Positions 34,296 through 44,056 of a stretch of 60,127 nucleotides of DNA are shown in pieces. The position numbers and the translations under genes were made by a program. The stretch is taken from the NCBI GenBank assembly GCA_937139415.1, contig CAKZPS010000010.1:1-60127 (forward strand), in the 5' to 3' direction. The DNA is from an uncultured bacterium. GTDB taxonomy: Bacteria; Atribacterota; Atribacteria; Atribacterales; Caldatribacteriaceae. Within the stretch, counting starts at the first letter, position 1. Each line of letters begins with the position of its first letter. The notes beneath the pieces are model-generated. The model worked only from the letters and a program-made list of their open reading frames with translations, was not told the origin of the DNA and searched no databases.

Positions 34296-36410
34296 ATGGG
34301 TAAAAAACTTGTTCTTACCGAAAAACCCAGTGTTGCTAACGATATTGCTCGAGTCTTGGGACAATTCACCAATCACAAAGAGTATTTAGAAGGGGAGAAT
34401 TACATCATCACTTGGGCGCTGGGACACTTGGTGACCCTGGCTGAGCCTGAGGACTATGAGAAACGCTTGAAATCGTGGCGCCTGAATCTCCTCCCCATCA
34501 TTCCGGAGAACTTTTTCTTGAAACCCATTCCGGGGGCAGAGAAACGTTTAGAGGTGATTCGGAAACTCGCCACTCGTAAGGAGGTAGAAGGGTTAGTCAA
34601 CGCCTGCGATGCAGGACGAGAAGGAGAGCTCATTTTCCGTTACATTTACGAATTCTTGGAGCTCGATAAACCGGTATGGCGACTGTGGCTCTCCTCTATG
34701 ACCCGGGAGGCGATTGTACAAGCATTCCGAGAACTCAAGGTTGCTGAGGAGTATGAGCTCCTCGCCCAGGCTGCCCGTTCTCGCTCCGAGGGAGATTGGC
34801 TCGTGGGAATTAACGGGACACGAGCTTTCACCACCCGTTATAAAATTCTCCTTTCGGTGGGAAGAGTCCAGACGCCGACCTTAGCCATTCTTGTTCATCG
34901 CGAGCGGGAAATTCAGCAGTTCCAACCGGTTCCCTACTTCGAGGTTTTCGCCACCTTTTCTCTTCCCCAGGGTCATTACACCGGAAAATGGCATAATGGA
35001 GAAGATCGTCTCTTCGAGAGAGAGAAAGCGCAAGGAATTATCGATCGGGTTGCAGGGAAGAGAGGAGTGGTGGTTCATTTCACCGAGCAAAAAACTGCCG
35101 AGGCCCACCCCCTTCTCTACGATTTGACCGAGCTCCAGAGGGAGGCCAACCGCCTCTTTGGGTATTCGGCGCAGAGGACTCTTGACCTTGCCCAAAGACT
35201 CTATGAGCACTACAAACTTATCACCTATCCACGGACGAGCTCTCGTTACCTTTCCAATGACTTACTGGGGCAAGTCGAAAAATCGTTAGCTATGCTTGAT
35301 CGGTGTGGTTTTCATGATTTTGTGGCCTCGATTACGGCGTTAGAGCATCTCTCCGACCGGAGGATCTTCGACCGGAGTAAAGTTTCTGACCATCATGCTA
35401 TTATTCCTACCGGAGAAGAGATTGCCTGGGAAGAACTCCCCGAAGCGGAGAAGAAAATTATGGATTTGGTGGTGCGGCGCTTTATAAGCGTGTTTTACCC
35501 TGAGGCGATATGGATGCATCGGGCCATCAAGACCGAGGTGGAGGGAGAAAAATTCGTGAGTAAGTCGAAGGTGCTTTTAGAGGCAGGATGGAGGAAGCTC
35601 TACCGGAGCGAAGAGGATCAGGAAGAGTACCTTCCGCGGGTGGAAGAGGGAACCGAAGTGGGGGTAGAGCGAGTGTGGATGGAGAAAAAGGAAACCAAAG
35701 CACCTCCACGGTATACCGAGGCGACTCTTCTCTCGGCCATGGAAGGAGCCGGTCGCTTCGTAGAAGACGAAGAGTTGCGGGAGATCCTCAAAGAGAGTGG
35801 TATTGGTACCCCTGCTACTCGTGCAGCCATTATTGAACGTTTGATCGAGGTAGGGTACGTGGAGCGGGAGGGGAAAACCCTTTTCCCAACTCCTAAGGGG
35901 ATGGAGCTCATTCATCTTGTAGAGAGTATCCCCGTTTCCGAATTAGCTTCTCCCCAGCTCACCGGAGAGTGGGAAAAGAAACTAAACCTCATAGAGAGGG
36001 GAGAGTTTTCTCGGGAAAATTTTATGAAGGAAATCCGTGATTTGAGCATCGAGATTGTGGAGAAGGTCAAAACCCAGGAAGTAGGAGACGTGAGAGCCAA
36101 GATGAACTCGGCGGTGGGGAATTGCCCCTTGTGTGCAGCCCCGGTGTACGAAGGGAAGAAGAGTTTTTTCTGTTCACGTTGGAAGGAAGGATGTTCTTTC
36201 TCGGTGTGGAAAAAAATTGCCGGAAAGACCCTCACCCGCCGTCAGGTCCAGAAACTGCTCACCGAAAAGCGCACCGGTCGTATTGCCGGTTTTCGTTCTC
36301 GTCAGGGGAAACGCTTTGCAGCCTCGCTCGTTTTGGGTGAAGATGGAAAGGTGGTGTTCGACTTTACCCGGGAAATAGAGCCTCAGTCAGTTGATGGAGA
36401 GAAAAAATAA
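34296..36410 (+). CDS. topB: DNA topoisomerase III (type IA)
   Basis: A 704-residue type IA topoisomerase. The Toprim domain starts VLTEKPSVANDIARVLG and has the acidic motif CDAGREGELIFRY. The catalytic Tyr is at about residue 311 in ITYPRTSSRYL. VSDHHAIIPT and GIGTPATRAAIIERLIEVGYV are typical. The C-terminus has one zinc-ribbon-like set (CPLCAAPVYEGKKSFFCSRW) and a short topo C-repeat. The family relaxes negative supercoils and decatenates. Confidence 0.95.
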   Translation: MGKKLVLTEKPSVANDIARVLGQFTNHKEYLEGENYIITWALGHLVTLAEPEDYEKRLKSWRLNLLPIIPENFFLKPIPGAEKRLEVIRKLATRKEVEGLVNACDAGREGELIFRYIYEFLELDKPVWRLWLSSMTREAIVQAFRELKVAEEYELLAQAARSRSEGDWLVGINGTRAFTTRYKILLSVGRVQTPTLAILVHREREIQQFQPVPYFEVFATFSLPQGHYTGKWHNGEDRLFEREKAQGIIDRVAGKRGVVVHFTEQKTAEAHPLLYDLTELQREANRLFGYSAQRTLDLAQRLYEHYKLITYPRTSSRYLSNDLLGQVEKSLAMLDRCGFHDFVASITALEHLSDRRIFDRSKVSDHHAIIPTGEEIAWEELPEAEKKIMDLVVRRFISVFYPEAIWMHRAIKTEVEGEKFVSKSKVLLEAGWRKLYRSEEDQEEYLPRVEEGTEVGVERVWMEKKETKAPPRYTEATLLSAMEGAGRFVEDEELREILKESGIGTPATRAAIIERLIEVGYVEREGKTLFPTPKGMELIHLVESIPVSELASPQLTGEWEKKLNLIERGEFSRENFMKEIRDLSIEIVEKVKTQEVGDVRAKMNSAVGNCPLCAAPVYEGKKSFFCSRWKEGCSFSVWKKIAGKTLTRRQVQKLLTEKRTGRIAGFRSRQGKRFAASLVLGEDGKVVFDFTREIEPQSVDGEKK

Positions 36411-36428
36411 AAGAGCATCGGTAACCCA

Positions 36429-36457
36429 ACGACAGAACGGAGAAAATTAGATATAAT
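36429..36457 (+). promoter_or_regulatory. Candidate promoter upstream of murA
   Basis: -10 TATAAT at 36452-36457 with a 17-base spacer from ACGACA (four of six matches to the -35 consensus). It lies 34 bases before the murA start and after topB, at the head of the envelope gene run. Confidence 0.55.
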
Positions 36458-36491
36458 TGAGCTGAAGAAATTCCATTATGTGGAGAAGGCT

Positions 36492-37754
36492 ATGGCGAAA
36501 TTCCGTATTTGGGGAAACCGTCCCCTCCAAGGTGAAATTACCGTTGGTGGTTCAAAAAATGCCGCCCTACCCATTTTAGCGGCGACCCTTCTCACCGAAT
36601 CACCTTCTACTATTCACAATGTTCCTGATTTGCTCGATGTGCGAACCATGATCATGGTGTTAGAGAGCTTAGGTGCACGGGTTGAAACCGTAGATCGAGG
36701 AAGCTATACCATTTATCCCCAACAGTTGAAACCACTCGAACCTCCTTATGAACTCATTCGCAAGATGCGCGCTTCGTTTTTGGTCACTGGACCTTTACTC
36801 GCTCGTTTTGGAAAGGCACAAGTTCCACTTCCCGGGGGTTGTGCCATCGGTTCCCGTCCTATCGATCTCCACCTCAAAGGATTTGCCCACCTCGGGGTCG
36901 AGGTGTCGATGCGCTCAGGGTATATTGAGGGCTGGGCAGAGAAAGTACACAGTGGGGAGGTGTATCTCGATTTCCCCAGTGTCGGTGCCACCGAAAATGT
37001 GATGATGCTTGCCGCCACCATTGAGGGAGAAACGGTAATCGCCAATGCGGCCCGCGAACCAGAGGTAGTGGATCTCGCTCACTTTCTCTCTTTGATGGGA
37101 GCAGAAATTAGCGGTGTGGGGAGCGATACCGTAGTGGTCCGGGGTCGGAAACACCTTGAGGGGTGTTCTTATACCATTATGAACGACCGCATTGAGGCGG
37201 GGACGTTCTGTGTCGCTGCAGCGATCACCAAAGGAGAGGTTATCGTGCGGGGAGTGGAATACGCTCTCTTGCGTTCGGTACTCACTAAGTTGGAAGAAGT
37301 TGGGGTACAGGTGGAAAAGATTGACGAATACGATGTGCTGGTGGCCATGAAGGAAAGGCCTCACGCGACCAATATCAAAACCATGCCCTATCCGGGATTC
37401 CCTACCGATATGCAAGCTCAGTTCATGGCTCTTTTGTGTCTTGCTGATGGAGTCAGTGTGATTACCGAAACGGTGTTTGAGAGCCGTTTCGCCCATGTGG
37501 GGGAATTAGAGCGCATGGGAGCCAAGGTCCAAGTTGAGGGGCGGAGTGCGGTGGTGATGGGCGTAGAGCGCCTCACCGGAGCCATGGTGACTGCCACCGA
37601 TTTACGAGCCGGTGCAGCGCTGGTTCTTGCCGGGTTGGCTGCCGAAGGGATGACCGAAGTAAACGGTGTTGGACACATTGATCGAGGGTATGAACGTTTA
37701 GAGGAGAAATTAGCTTCCTTAGGTGCGTCGATAGAACGTGTGAGCGATGAGTAG
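36492..37754 (+). CDS. murA: UDP-N-acetylglucosamine 1-carboxyvinyltransferase MurA
   Basis: First committed step of peptidoglycan synthesis, adding enolpyruvate to UDP-GlcNAc. It is 420 residues. Lys22 is in GGSKNAALP and the catalytic Cys117 is in PGGCAIGSRPIDLHLKGF, so it should be fosfomycin-sensitive by family rule. The start at 36492 follows GGAGAAGGCT. It is followed directly by mreB, which fits co-expression of wall synthesis and shape genes. Confidence 0.97.
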   Translation: MAKFRIWGNRPLQGEITVGGSKNAALPILAATLLTESPSTIHNVPDLLDVRTMIMVLESLGARVETVDRGSYTIYPQQLKPLEPPYELIRKMRASFLVTGPLLARFGKAQVPLPGGCAIGSRPIDLHLKGFAHLGVEVSMRSGYIEGWAEKVHSGEVYLDFPSVGATENVMMLAATIEGETVIANAAREPEVVDLAHFLSLMGAEISGVGSDTVVVRGRKHLEGCSYTIMNDRIEAGTFCVAAAITKGEVIVRGVEYALLRSVLTKLEEVGVQVEKIDEYDVLVAMKERPHATNIKTMPYPGFPTDMQAQFMALLCLADGVSVITETVFESRFAHVGELERMGAKVQVEGRSAVVMGVERLTGAMVTATDLRAGAALVLAGLAAEGMTEVNGVGHIDRGYERLEEKLASLGASIERVSDE

Positions 37755-37765
37755 GAGGAGTTTGT

Positions 37766-38782
37766 ATGTGGAATAGGCGATTGGGTATTGATTTAGGAAC
37801 GGCAACGACGTTGATTTACATGTATGGGAAAGGTATTGTCCTCAACGAACCCTCGGTGGTGGCTGTTGCCAAGAATTCCAACGAGATCTTGGCAGTGGGA
37901 CGAGAGGCCTGGGAAATGATCGGGAAAACCCCAGAGTACATCATTGCTCACCGACCCTTGCGAGAGGGAGTGATCAGTGATTATGAAATTACTCGTCGGA
38001 TGCTTTCCTACTTCATTCAGAAAGTCTGCGGGAGGAGTCTCTTTAAACCGGATATCGTGGTATGCGTTCCTTCCGGGGGTACCGAAGTAGAGAAGCGTGC
38101 CGTTTTAGATGCTGCCTATCATGCCGGGGCACGGAGAGCGTATCTCATTGAAGAACCAATGGCAGCGGCACTGGGTGCGGGGCTTGATATCGTGGGTCCT
38201 TCGGGAAACATGGTCATCGACATTGGGGGAGGAACCACCGATGTGGCGGTATTGTCCTTAGGGGGAGTGGTGGTGAGCCAATCGGTGCGGGTCGCCGGCG
38301 ACAAAATGGATGAAGCCATTATAAGGCACCTGCGGAAAAAGTCGAACCTCATGATCGGCGAAAGGACGGCAGAAATGATTAAAATCGAAATCGGCTGGGC
38401 TATTCCACCCCAAGAGGAAAAGGTGATCCGAGTGAAAGGGCGTGATCTTGTTTCTGGACTTCCCAAAGAGGTTACCATTACTGCTTCCGAAATTTACCGT
38501 TGCCTTGTGGAGCCTCTTTCGGCGATTGTGGAGACCGCTCGGGCGGTGTTAGAACGAACACCACCGGAACTGGCAGCCGACATCGGTGCCAAAGGCATTT
38601 GTCTCACTGGTGGGGGTTCGCTTTTGCGAGGTATTGATGAAATGTTCTCCCGTGCCTTAGGGACACCGGTGTACGTAGCCGATGAGCCCATTTCCTGTGT
38701 TGCTTTGGGAGCAGGGAAGGTGTTAGACCATCTCAAAGCCTTGCGTAATGGATTCCTTTTTACTAAGGAAAGGAATGCATAA
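37766..38782 (+). CDS. mreB: Rod-shape actin MreB
   Basis: Bacterial actin that directs lateral wall growth, 338 residues. Motifs: LGIDLGTATTLIYMYGKGI (phosphate 1), VIDIGGGTTDVAVLSLGG (phosphate 2) and the adenosine motif CLTGGGSLLRGID. GTGATCAGTGATTAT encodes the GVISDYEITRRML element of MreB. No mreC or mreD follows. AGGAGGAGTTT lies before the ATG. Confidence 0.96.
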   Translation: MWNRRLGIDLGTATTLIYMYGKGIVLNEPSVVAVAKNSNEILAVGREAWEMIGKTPEYIIAHRPLREGVISDYEITRRMLSYFIQKVCGRSLFKPDIVVCVPSGGTEVEKRAVLDAAYHAGARRAYLIEEPMAAALGAGLDIVGPSGNMVIDIGGGTTDVAVLSLGGVVVSQSVRVAGDKMDEAIIRHLRKKSNLMIGERTAEMIKIEIGWAIPPQEEKVIRVKGRDLVSGLPKEVTITASEIYRCLVEPLSAIVETARAVLERTPPELAADIGAKGICLTGGGSLLRGIDEMFSRALGTPVYVADEPISCVALGAGKVLDHLKALRNGFLFTKERNA

Positions 38783-38785
38783 TCT

Positions 38786-40393
38786 TTGTCTTGCGTGACG
38801 CGTAGCGTTGTCCTTTTCGTTCTCGCAATAGTGATGGTTTTCACCGTAGCGGGTCCTCTCTCTGCGCGGGTGAGCTATTTCCCCTTCTCGGAAGTGAAAA
38901 AGGGGATGGAGGGGATTGGTAAGACCGTTTTTCAGGGAACCAAGATCGAAGATTTTGCGGTCGAAGTGATCGATGTGGTTCAAGGGAGGAACATTGCCGA
39001 CAGTTACTTCGTGATCCGGGTGAAAGACGGGAAAGTTCAGAGCTTGGGAGGAATTTCGGCGGGAATGAGTGGAAGTCCCATTTACATCAAGGGGCGCATT
39101 GCCGGTGCGTTGGCTTATAACTGGGAGAGTAGGGATAATTTGGTGGGGGTGGTCACTCCTATTGAGGCCATGCTCGCTATTTGGAAGGAAGAAGAAGTCA
39201 TTCTTCCCTTAGAAAAAGCCGGAAGCTCGGTATTTCTCCTCCACGGTTTTCGTGGGAGGGCAGGGGAATTGCTGGCCCAAAACCTTAAGAGTAAATGGTC
39301 TCTCTGCAAGGCTTTTACTCTGCCAAGTTTCCTCTTCGGGGGGAAGAATGCGGGAGAAAAAGGGGCACTCCAGCCGGGGGGTGCCATCGGTATTCAGCTC
39401 CTCACCGGTGATGCAGAAATTATGAGTATCGGGACTCTTACTTTCCGTGACGGGGACCGCATCTTGGCTTTGGGACATCCCTTCTTGCATCGAGGCAAGG
39501 CGAATTATTTTCTTTCTTCGGTGTATGTGAATTTTAGTCTCGAAGGTAAAGATTTCCCTTTCAAGGTGGGGACCTCTCTTGAGACGGTGGGAATGATTGA
39601 CCAAGATCGGGGAACTGGTGTATCAGGACGAATCGGGGTATTTCCCGAAACTACTGAAGTCAAAGTGGCGGTAAAAGAGGGGACAAGAAAAGGGGAGTAT
39701 CGTTTTCTTGCGGTTCGCGATGATGGGATACTCCTTGAAGTCCTCCCCGAAGTTCTGCTCGATACCATCGATCGGACCATCGATAGCCAAATTCCCGGGA
39801 GCGGGAATATCAAGTTACGGATAGAACGGAGTGATTGGTCGCTCGAGGAAGAATTTTTTGTGTGGAGTGATTCGGATATTGCCGATACCCTTTCAGAAAC
39901 GGTGGGTAGGATTTTACAAATTGTACTGGCTAACCCTTATCAGTTCATCGCACCAGAACGCATGACCTTTGATATCGAGATCTTCACCGATATTCAAAGA
40001 GGGTGGTTACTGTCTTGCAAGTTTCCTCGCATTGTGAAGCGGGGAGAGCCGATAGAAGGGCAGATCACCTTTTTCCTTTACCGTCAAGGAGAGCGGAATA
40101 TTCATTTCCCTCTCGTTCTCTCTGCCGATTTTCCGGTTGGAGATGCTGAAATCATGGTCCAAGGGAAGGGGGTAAGCGGGGAAGAGGAAGCATCGCCCTC
40201 TCTTGAGAGTTTTCCTCCAACCTTAGAGGAGTATCTCCGCGTCCAGTTGGATGAGTTCAAGCGCCACGGGGTGAAGGTGGAAGTGGTGGCGAAACAAGAA
40301 ATATCGAGTAATTACACCACCTACTTTATGCAAACCGTGTATCTCCCTATTATTTTGGAAGGAAGTTTCTCTACCAAGGTGTGGGTGAATTGA
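38786..40393 (+). CDS. SpoIVB-type (S55) peptidase-domain protein, exported
   Basis: A 535-residue protein with an N-terminal signal segment (about 6-27). GGISAGMSGSPIYIKG near 88-103 carries the Ser95 typical of S55 peptidases. IGTLTFRDGDRILALGHPF near 215-233 carries the His231-type motif. Related exported proteins occur in several non-spore-forming bacteria. The C-terminal 300 residues contain beta-rich segments without a clear name. Start is TTG 38786 or GTG 38795. It probably acts in the periplasm on envelope proteins; the substrate is unknown. Confidence 0.82.
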   Translation: MSCVTRSVVLFVLAIVMVFTVAGPLSARVSYFPFSEVKKGMEGIGKTVFQGTKIEDFAVEVIDVVQGRNIADSYFVIRVKDGKVQSLGGISAGMSGSPIYIKGRIAGALAYNWESRDNLVGVVTPIEAMLAIWKEEEVILPLEKAGSSVFLLHGFRGRAGELLAQNLKSKWSLCKAFTLPSFLFGGKNAGEKGALQPGGAIGIQLLTGDAEIMSIGTLTFRDGDRILALGHPFLHRGKANYFLSSVYVNFSLEGKDFPFKVGTSLETVGMIDQDRGTGVSGRIGVFPETTEVKVAVKEGTRKGEYRFLAVRDDGILLEVLPEVLLDTIDRTIDSQIPGSGNIKLRIERSDWSLEEEFFVWSDSDIADTLSETVGRILQIVLANPYQFIAPERMTFDIEIFTDIQRGWLLSCKFPRIVKRGEPIEGQITFFLYRQGERNIHFPLVLSADFPVGDAEIMVQGKGVSGEEEASPSLESFPPTLEEYLRVQLDEFKRHGVKVEVVAKQEISSNYTTYFMQTVYLPIILEGSFSTKVWVN

Positions 40394-43300
40394 AGCGGTG
40401 GATTTCTCTTTTCTCTTTTCTCTTCATACTTGCTTTTATAGCTCTCTTCATTGCCTCTGAGAAAGAGCGACTTCTCGAGCTCATGGTGCAAGAGCTTACC
40501 GCTCGTTTGGAGACGTCTTCGGCTCTTGCGGTGAAGATAGACAAAGTGGTATGGCACTTTCCCCTGACGATAGAACTCATCGGTGTGACTGCAAGAGGGG
40601 ACCAATTTGTTTTGTATATCCCTCGAGGAACAATTCAGGGAAGCTGGTCGCTCCTTTTGGGGAAGGGGGATACCCAACCGCTCCGGGTACACTGTGACGA
40701 GATTCAATTGACCTCCCACCAAGAGAATCTCTTAGCGTTTTTATCCTCTTTTCCGTTCTCCTCTCTCCCCCCTTTGGTGGTAACTACCCCGTCCTTGCGT
40801 CTTACCGAATGGAAAGAGATGGGCGCGCTGGCGGTGACCATGGAAAAGGAAAAAGAAGGGTTGTGTTTTCAGGTTAGAGGTGGAACGTGGGAGGCCCAAG
40901 CCTTTCTCCACGAGAGAAAAGACTTAAGCGTGAGGGTGCACCTTTTAGGAAAAGAAGCGTGGTGGGAAGGGAAACTTGATTTTACCGAGAGCATGGTGCA
41001 AGGGAAAGGGAAGTGGAGAGATCGGGAATTCGATTTCCAAGGGCAATTGGCATGGGAGGATAAAAAAATTACCTTTTCCCCCTTTTCTCTCGCCAGTGGG
41101 GGCTGGGTTGTGCGTGGTGAGGGGACCCTTGACTGGCAAAAAGAACCCGGAGTGAACTTACGGGGAGAGATGGTTCCCAAGGGAGGGAAGGAGAGTATTG
41201 CCTTTCGCCTGCAGGGAAAACGTTCGATTTCTTGCGAAGAGTGGAACGGGGTAATTGAAGGGGCACTGGGAGGAGGGAAAGCGCAGTTTCAGGGGGCCTT
41301 TTCTCTTCGTGAGAAGGATTATACCTTTACGGTGAAAGTAGAATCCGCGGCGTTTGCCGGTTTTACTGGTCAGGGAACCATTGAGGGACGGTGGTCAGAC
41401 GAAAAAGTGATGCTTTCTTTCCCTGCTTTTTCCGTGACCCTCTCGGGAGAGGAATTCCCCTTCCAGGGAGAGGGAATTTTGAAAGGTACGGTATGGCTTT
41501 CTCCCTCGGGATGGGAAGGGCAATTGGTCTTCGATGGAGAAGCGTTTTCCTGGGAACAGGTGCACATCTTAACCCCTCATCTTGAAGTGGAATACCGAGA
41601 TGCACGAGCTTCTTTTCGCGGAACGGGTACCTTGTGGGGAGGGAACGTTTCGGTCCGGGGTGCATGGCAAGAAGGGGCTTTGAATCTCCAGGGTGAGGTA
41701 CAGGCATTCCATCTTGAAGAGATACTCGCTTCCTCTTCCCCGGTTTCGGGAACGCTTTCTGGAGAACTGGTAGGGGTATACGATTCGGCCAACGCCTTCC
41801 TCACCCTCACCGTAACCGAAGGGAATCTCAGGTGGAAAGAGTTTGACCTGGGACGCATCGTGGGAGGAACCCTCACCTACCGCAATGGGGTCATCCGAGG
41901 AGAGGGCTTGCGCCTTGAGCAAGGAGGGGGGTATATCGTAGGCGAGGTGGAGCGAGAGGGGGAGCGAATAGGGGTACATTTTCGTATGGAGTCGTACCCC
42001 TTTTCCTATTCTTGGGGAGAAAAGGTCATACAGGCTTCTTGTGATGGGTCGGGCTATCTTGAAGGAGGACAAGACCAGTGGAAGGTGGGAATGTCTATGC
42101 AGTCCTCTTGGGAGCTGGGGGAGACAACGAAGGGTATTTTCGCCTTGCAAGGGGTATGGCAGGACGATACTCTGGCCATTGAGAAATTGTGGTGTGATTG
42201 GGGAGAAGGGAAAATCGATGTTCACGGACGGGTGAAACTCTACGAAGAGGTGGATCTCCAAGGATCGATTACCCATCTTGTCCTTCCCCCCAACGGATGG
42301 GATTGGAGTGGGGAACTCCACAGCCTGGATTTCGTGCTCACTGGGCCATGGAATGGTGCTGCATTTTCCTTTCAAGCGCAAGGGAGTAACTTTGCCTTTC
42401 GTGGAGAGCCGATGGGAGAGGGTCTCACGGTGAAAATGTCCGGGAGACTTCCTCTTCCCCAAAGCTTTGGGGAGGGAATTTCCTGGACCACCCTCTTTCA
42501 TCCCCGCTTCTTTGAGGAAGGCGAGATTCGGGTGAAGGGTATGAATCTCTCTTCGCTCTTCGGGATCGATTTTCTCCGCCGTTACGAGGGAGAAGGGCGT
42601 TCGGACCTCATTCTCACCCTTGATCCTCACCGAGGGAGATGGCGTTTCTTTACTGAAAATCTCTCTCTAACATTGTTAGGGGATTTTACCTGGCACGGTA
42701 CTGTAGAAGGGTGGTACGACGGGGAAACGTTGACGGTGAATGAACTCACCCTAAGCGATACGAAAAACTATTCCACTCTTACCGGACAGGGAAAGATCGC
42801 CCTCGGGGATGAGAAACTCGATCTTCGCCTCCAAGGAGTAGTCAATGGGGTGTTTCCTTGGAAGGAAAGAGAGTGGTTTATTTCTGGTAAAGGGGAAGGG
42901 TCTCTTGTCGTTGGTGGAACGATGAAGATCCCCACTTTTTCGGGAGAGTTTTTGCTGGAACAGGGAGAAATTCAAAAGGGAGGTAAAACTCTGTTCCGTT
43001 GGGGGGATATTCATGCCCGGTGGGAAAATGAGGCCTTAACCGTTCTCTCTGGATGGGGAGAGGTGGGGAATCTCACCGCTCATTTTGGCGGCATGTTGTC
43101 CTCGGAAAATGTTCATCTTCAAGCTACACTTCGGGGGAAAGACATTATTCCTGGCTGGGAGGCAGTGTTCCGAGGAGAGTGGGAGGGCACGGCGACTCTC
43201 GTCGGGAAGTGGGATGCTTTGACCCTCCAGGGGAAACTTGCGCTTCGTGATGGTGTTTTAGATTTGAGTGGTAAGCATTCCTCCTCACCCTTTTCCGGAG

Positions 43301-44037
43301 AGAACTTTCAAGAGGAAATGCAAAAGATTTTCGCTCCGTTCCCTCTCGCCGTGAAACTGGATCTCGAGACAGGAGATACATTGAGGGTGAAGACTCGCTT
43401 CTTAGACTTAGAACTCAAAGGAGCACTCCATGGTGCGCTTGAGGGAGAAAATCTTACCGTGGAGGGAAAATTGGAAGTTGTTCGAGGAGAATACGATCTC
43501 ATTTTCTGTCAATTTCCGCTCCAAGGATCTATCTTCTTTGGAGATTTATTTCCTCTTGAACCACAGTTAGCACTCGAAGGGGAGAAAGAAGTGAACGGGT
43601 ATCGCATTCGTCTCGCCGTCCGTGGTCCTTTAAAGGATTACACCATGACCCTCACTTCAGAGCCCTCTTTGTCCCAGGAACAAATCCTTTCTCTACTCTT
43701 TTTGGGAAATGAGGATGCCTATCTTTCTCTTGATACCCTCAACCTGACGCCTCTCCTTTGGAAAGGACTCCAGTTTTTGTGGGGGAAAAAGGGAGGGAAT
43801 TTGGAGAACATACCCTTTTTCGATCGCCTCGAATTAGACCTTGCCAATTTTTCTCGCCTTACCGTAGAAAAAAGACTTGGTAAAAACATTTCTTTCGGGT
43901 ATACTCAAAAACTAAAGGAGGAGGAAGAATCCTCTCTCCATTTCGCGATCGATTTCAGTCGTGAGTGGTCATTCAAGGGGGAAGTTACCTCGTCGGGTGA
44001 AACAGAGTGGTGGCTCGAGTTTAAAACTAGATTCTGA
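40390..44037 (+). CDS. tamB: TamB/AsmA-like translocation and lipid-transport protein
   Basis: A large 1215-residue envelope protein. A single N-terminal transmembrane helix (about 4-22) is followed by a very long beta-rich repeat region, as in the TamB hydrophobic groove. The C-terminal DUF490 domain is clear: VEGKLEVVRGEYDL, LAVRGPLKDYTMTLTSEP, SQEQILSLLFLG and DFSREWSFKGEVTSSGETEWW. TamB spans the periplasm and helps move lipids and fold outer-membrane proteins. The TTG start overlaps the upstream stop. It is immediately upstream of bamA. Confidence 0.93.
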   Translation: MKRWISLFSFLFILAFIALFIASEKERLLELMVQELTARLETSSALAVKIDKVVWHFPLTIELIGVTARGDQFVLYIPRGTIQGSWSLLLGKGDTQPLRVHCDEIQLTSHQENLLAFLSSFPFSSLPPLVVTTPSLRLTEWKEMGALAVTMEKEKEGLCFQVRGGTWEAQAFLHERKDLSVRVHLLGKEAWWEGKLDFTESMVQGKGKWRDREFDFQGQLAWEDKKITFSPFSLASGGWVVRGEGTLDWQKEPGVNLRGEMVPKGGKESIAFRLQGKRSISCEEWNGVIEGALGGGKAQFQGAFSLREKDYTFTVKVESAAFAGFTGQGTIEGRWSDEKVMLSFPAFSVTLSGEEFPFQGEGILKGTVWLSPSGWEGQLVFDGEAFSWEQVHILTPHLEVEYRDARASFRGTGTLWGGNVSVRGAWQEGALNLQGEVQAFHLEEILASSSPVSGTLSGELVGVYDSANAFLTLTVTEGNLRWKEFDLGRIVGGTLTYRNGVIRGEGLRLEQGGGYIVGEVEREGERIGVHFRMESYPFSYSWGEKVIQASCDGSGYLEGGQDQWKVGMSMQSSWELGETTKGIFALQGVWQDDTLAIEKLWCDWGEGKIDVHGRVKLYEEVDLQGSITHLVLPPNGWDWSGELHSLDFVLTGPWNGAAFSFQAQGSNFAFRGEPMGEGLTVKMSGRLPLPQSFGEGISWTTLFHPRFFEEGEIRVKGMNLSSLFGIDFLRRYEGEGRSDLILTLDPHRGRWRFFTENLSLTLLGDFTWHGTVEGWYDGETLTVNELTLSDTKNYSTLTGQGKIALGDEKLDLRLQGVVNGVFPWKEREWFISGKGEGSLVVGGTMKIPTFSGEFLLEQGEIQKGGKTLFRWGDIHARWENEALTVLSGWGEVGNLTAHFGGMLSSENVHLQATLRGKDIIPGWEAVFRGEWEGTATLVGKWDALTLQGKLALRDGVLDLSGKHSSSPFSGENFQEEMQKIFAPFPLAVKLDLETGDTLRVKTRFLDLELKGALHGALEGENLTVEGKLEVVRGEYDLIFCQFPLQGSIFFGDLFPLEPQLALEGEKEVNGYRIRLAVRGPLKDYTMTLTSEPSLSQEQILSLLFLGNEDAYLSLDTLNLTPLLWKGLQFLWGKKGGNLENIPFFDRLELDLANFSRLTVEKRLGKNISFGYTQKLKEEEESSLHFAIDFSREWSFKGEVTSSGETEWWLEFKTRF

Positions 44038-44056
44038 GGAAGGAGGTTGGACACGG

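Noticed and set aside
41569-42630. 353-codon minus-strand frame inside tamB
   Set aside because: Antisense to the TamB beta-rich region; long only because of codon bias on the opposite strand.
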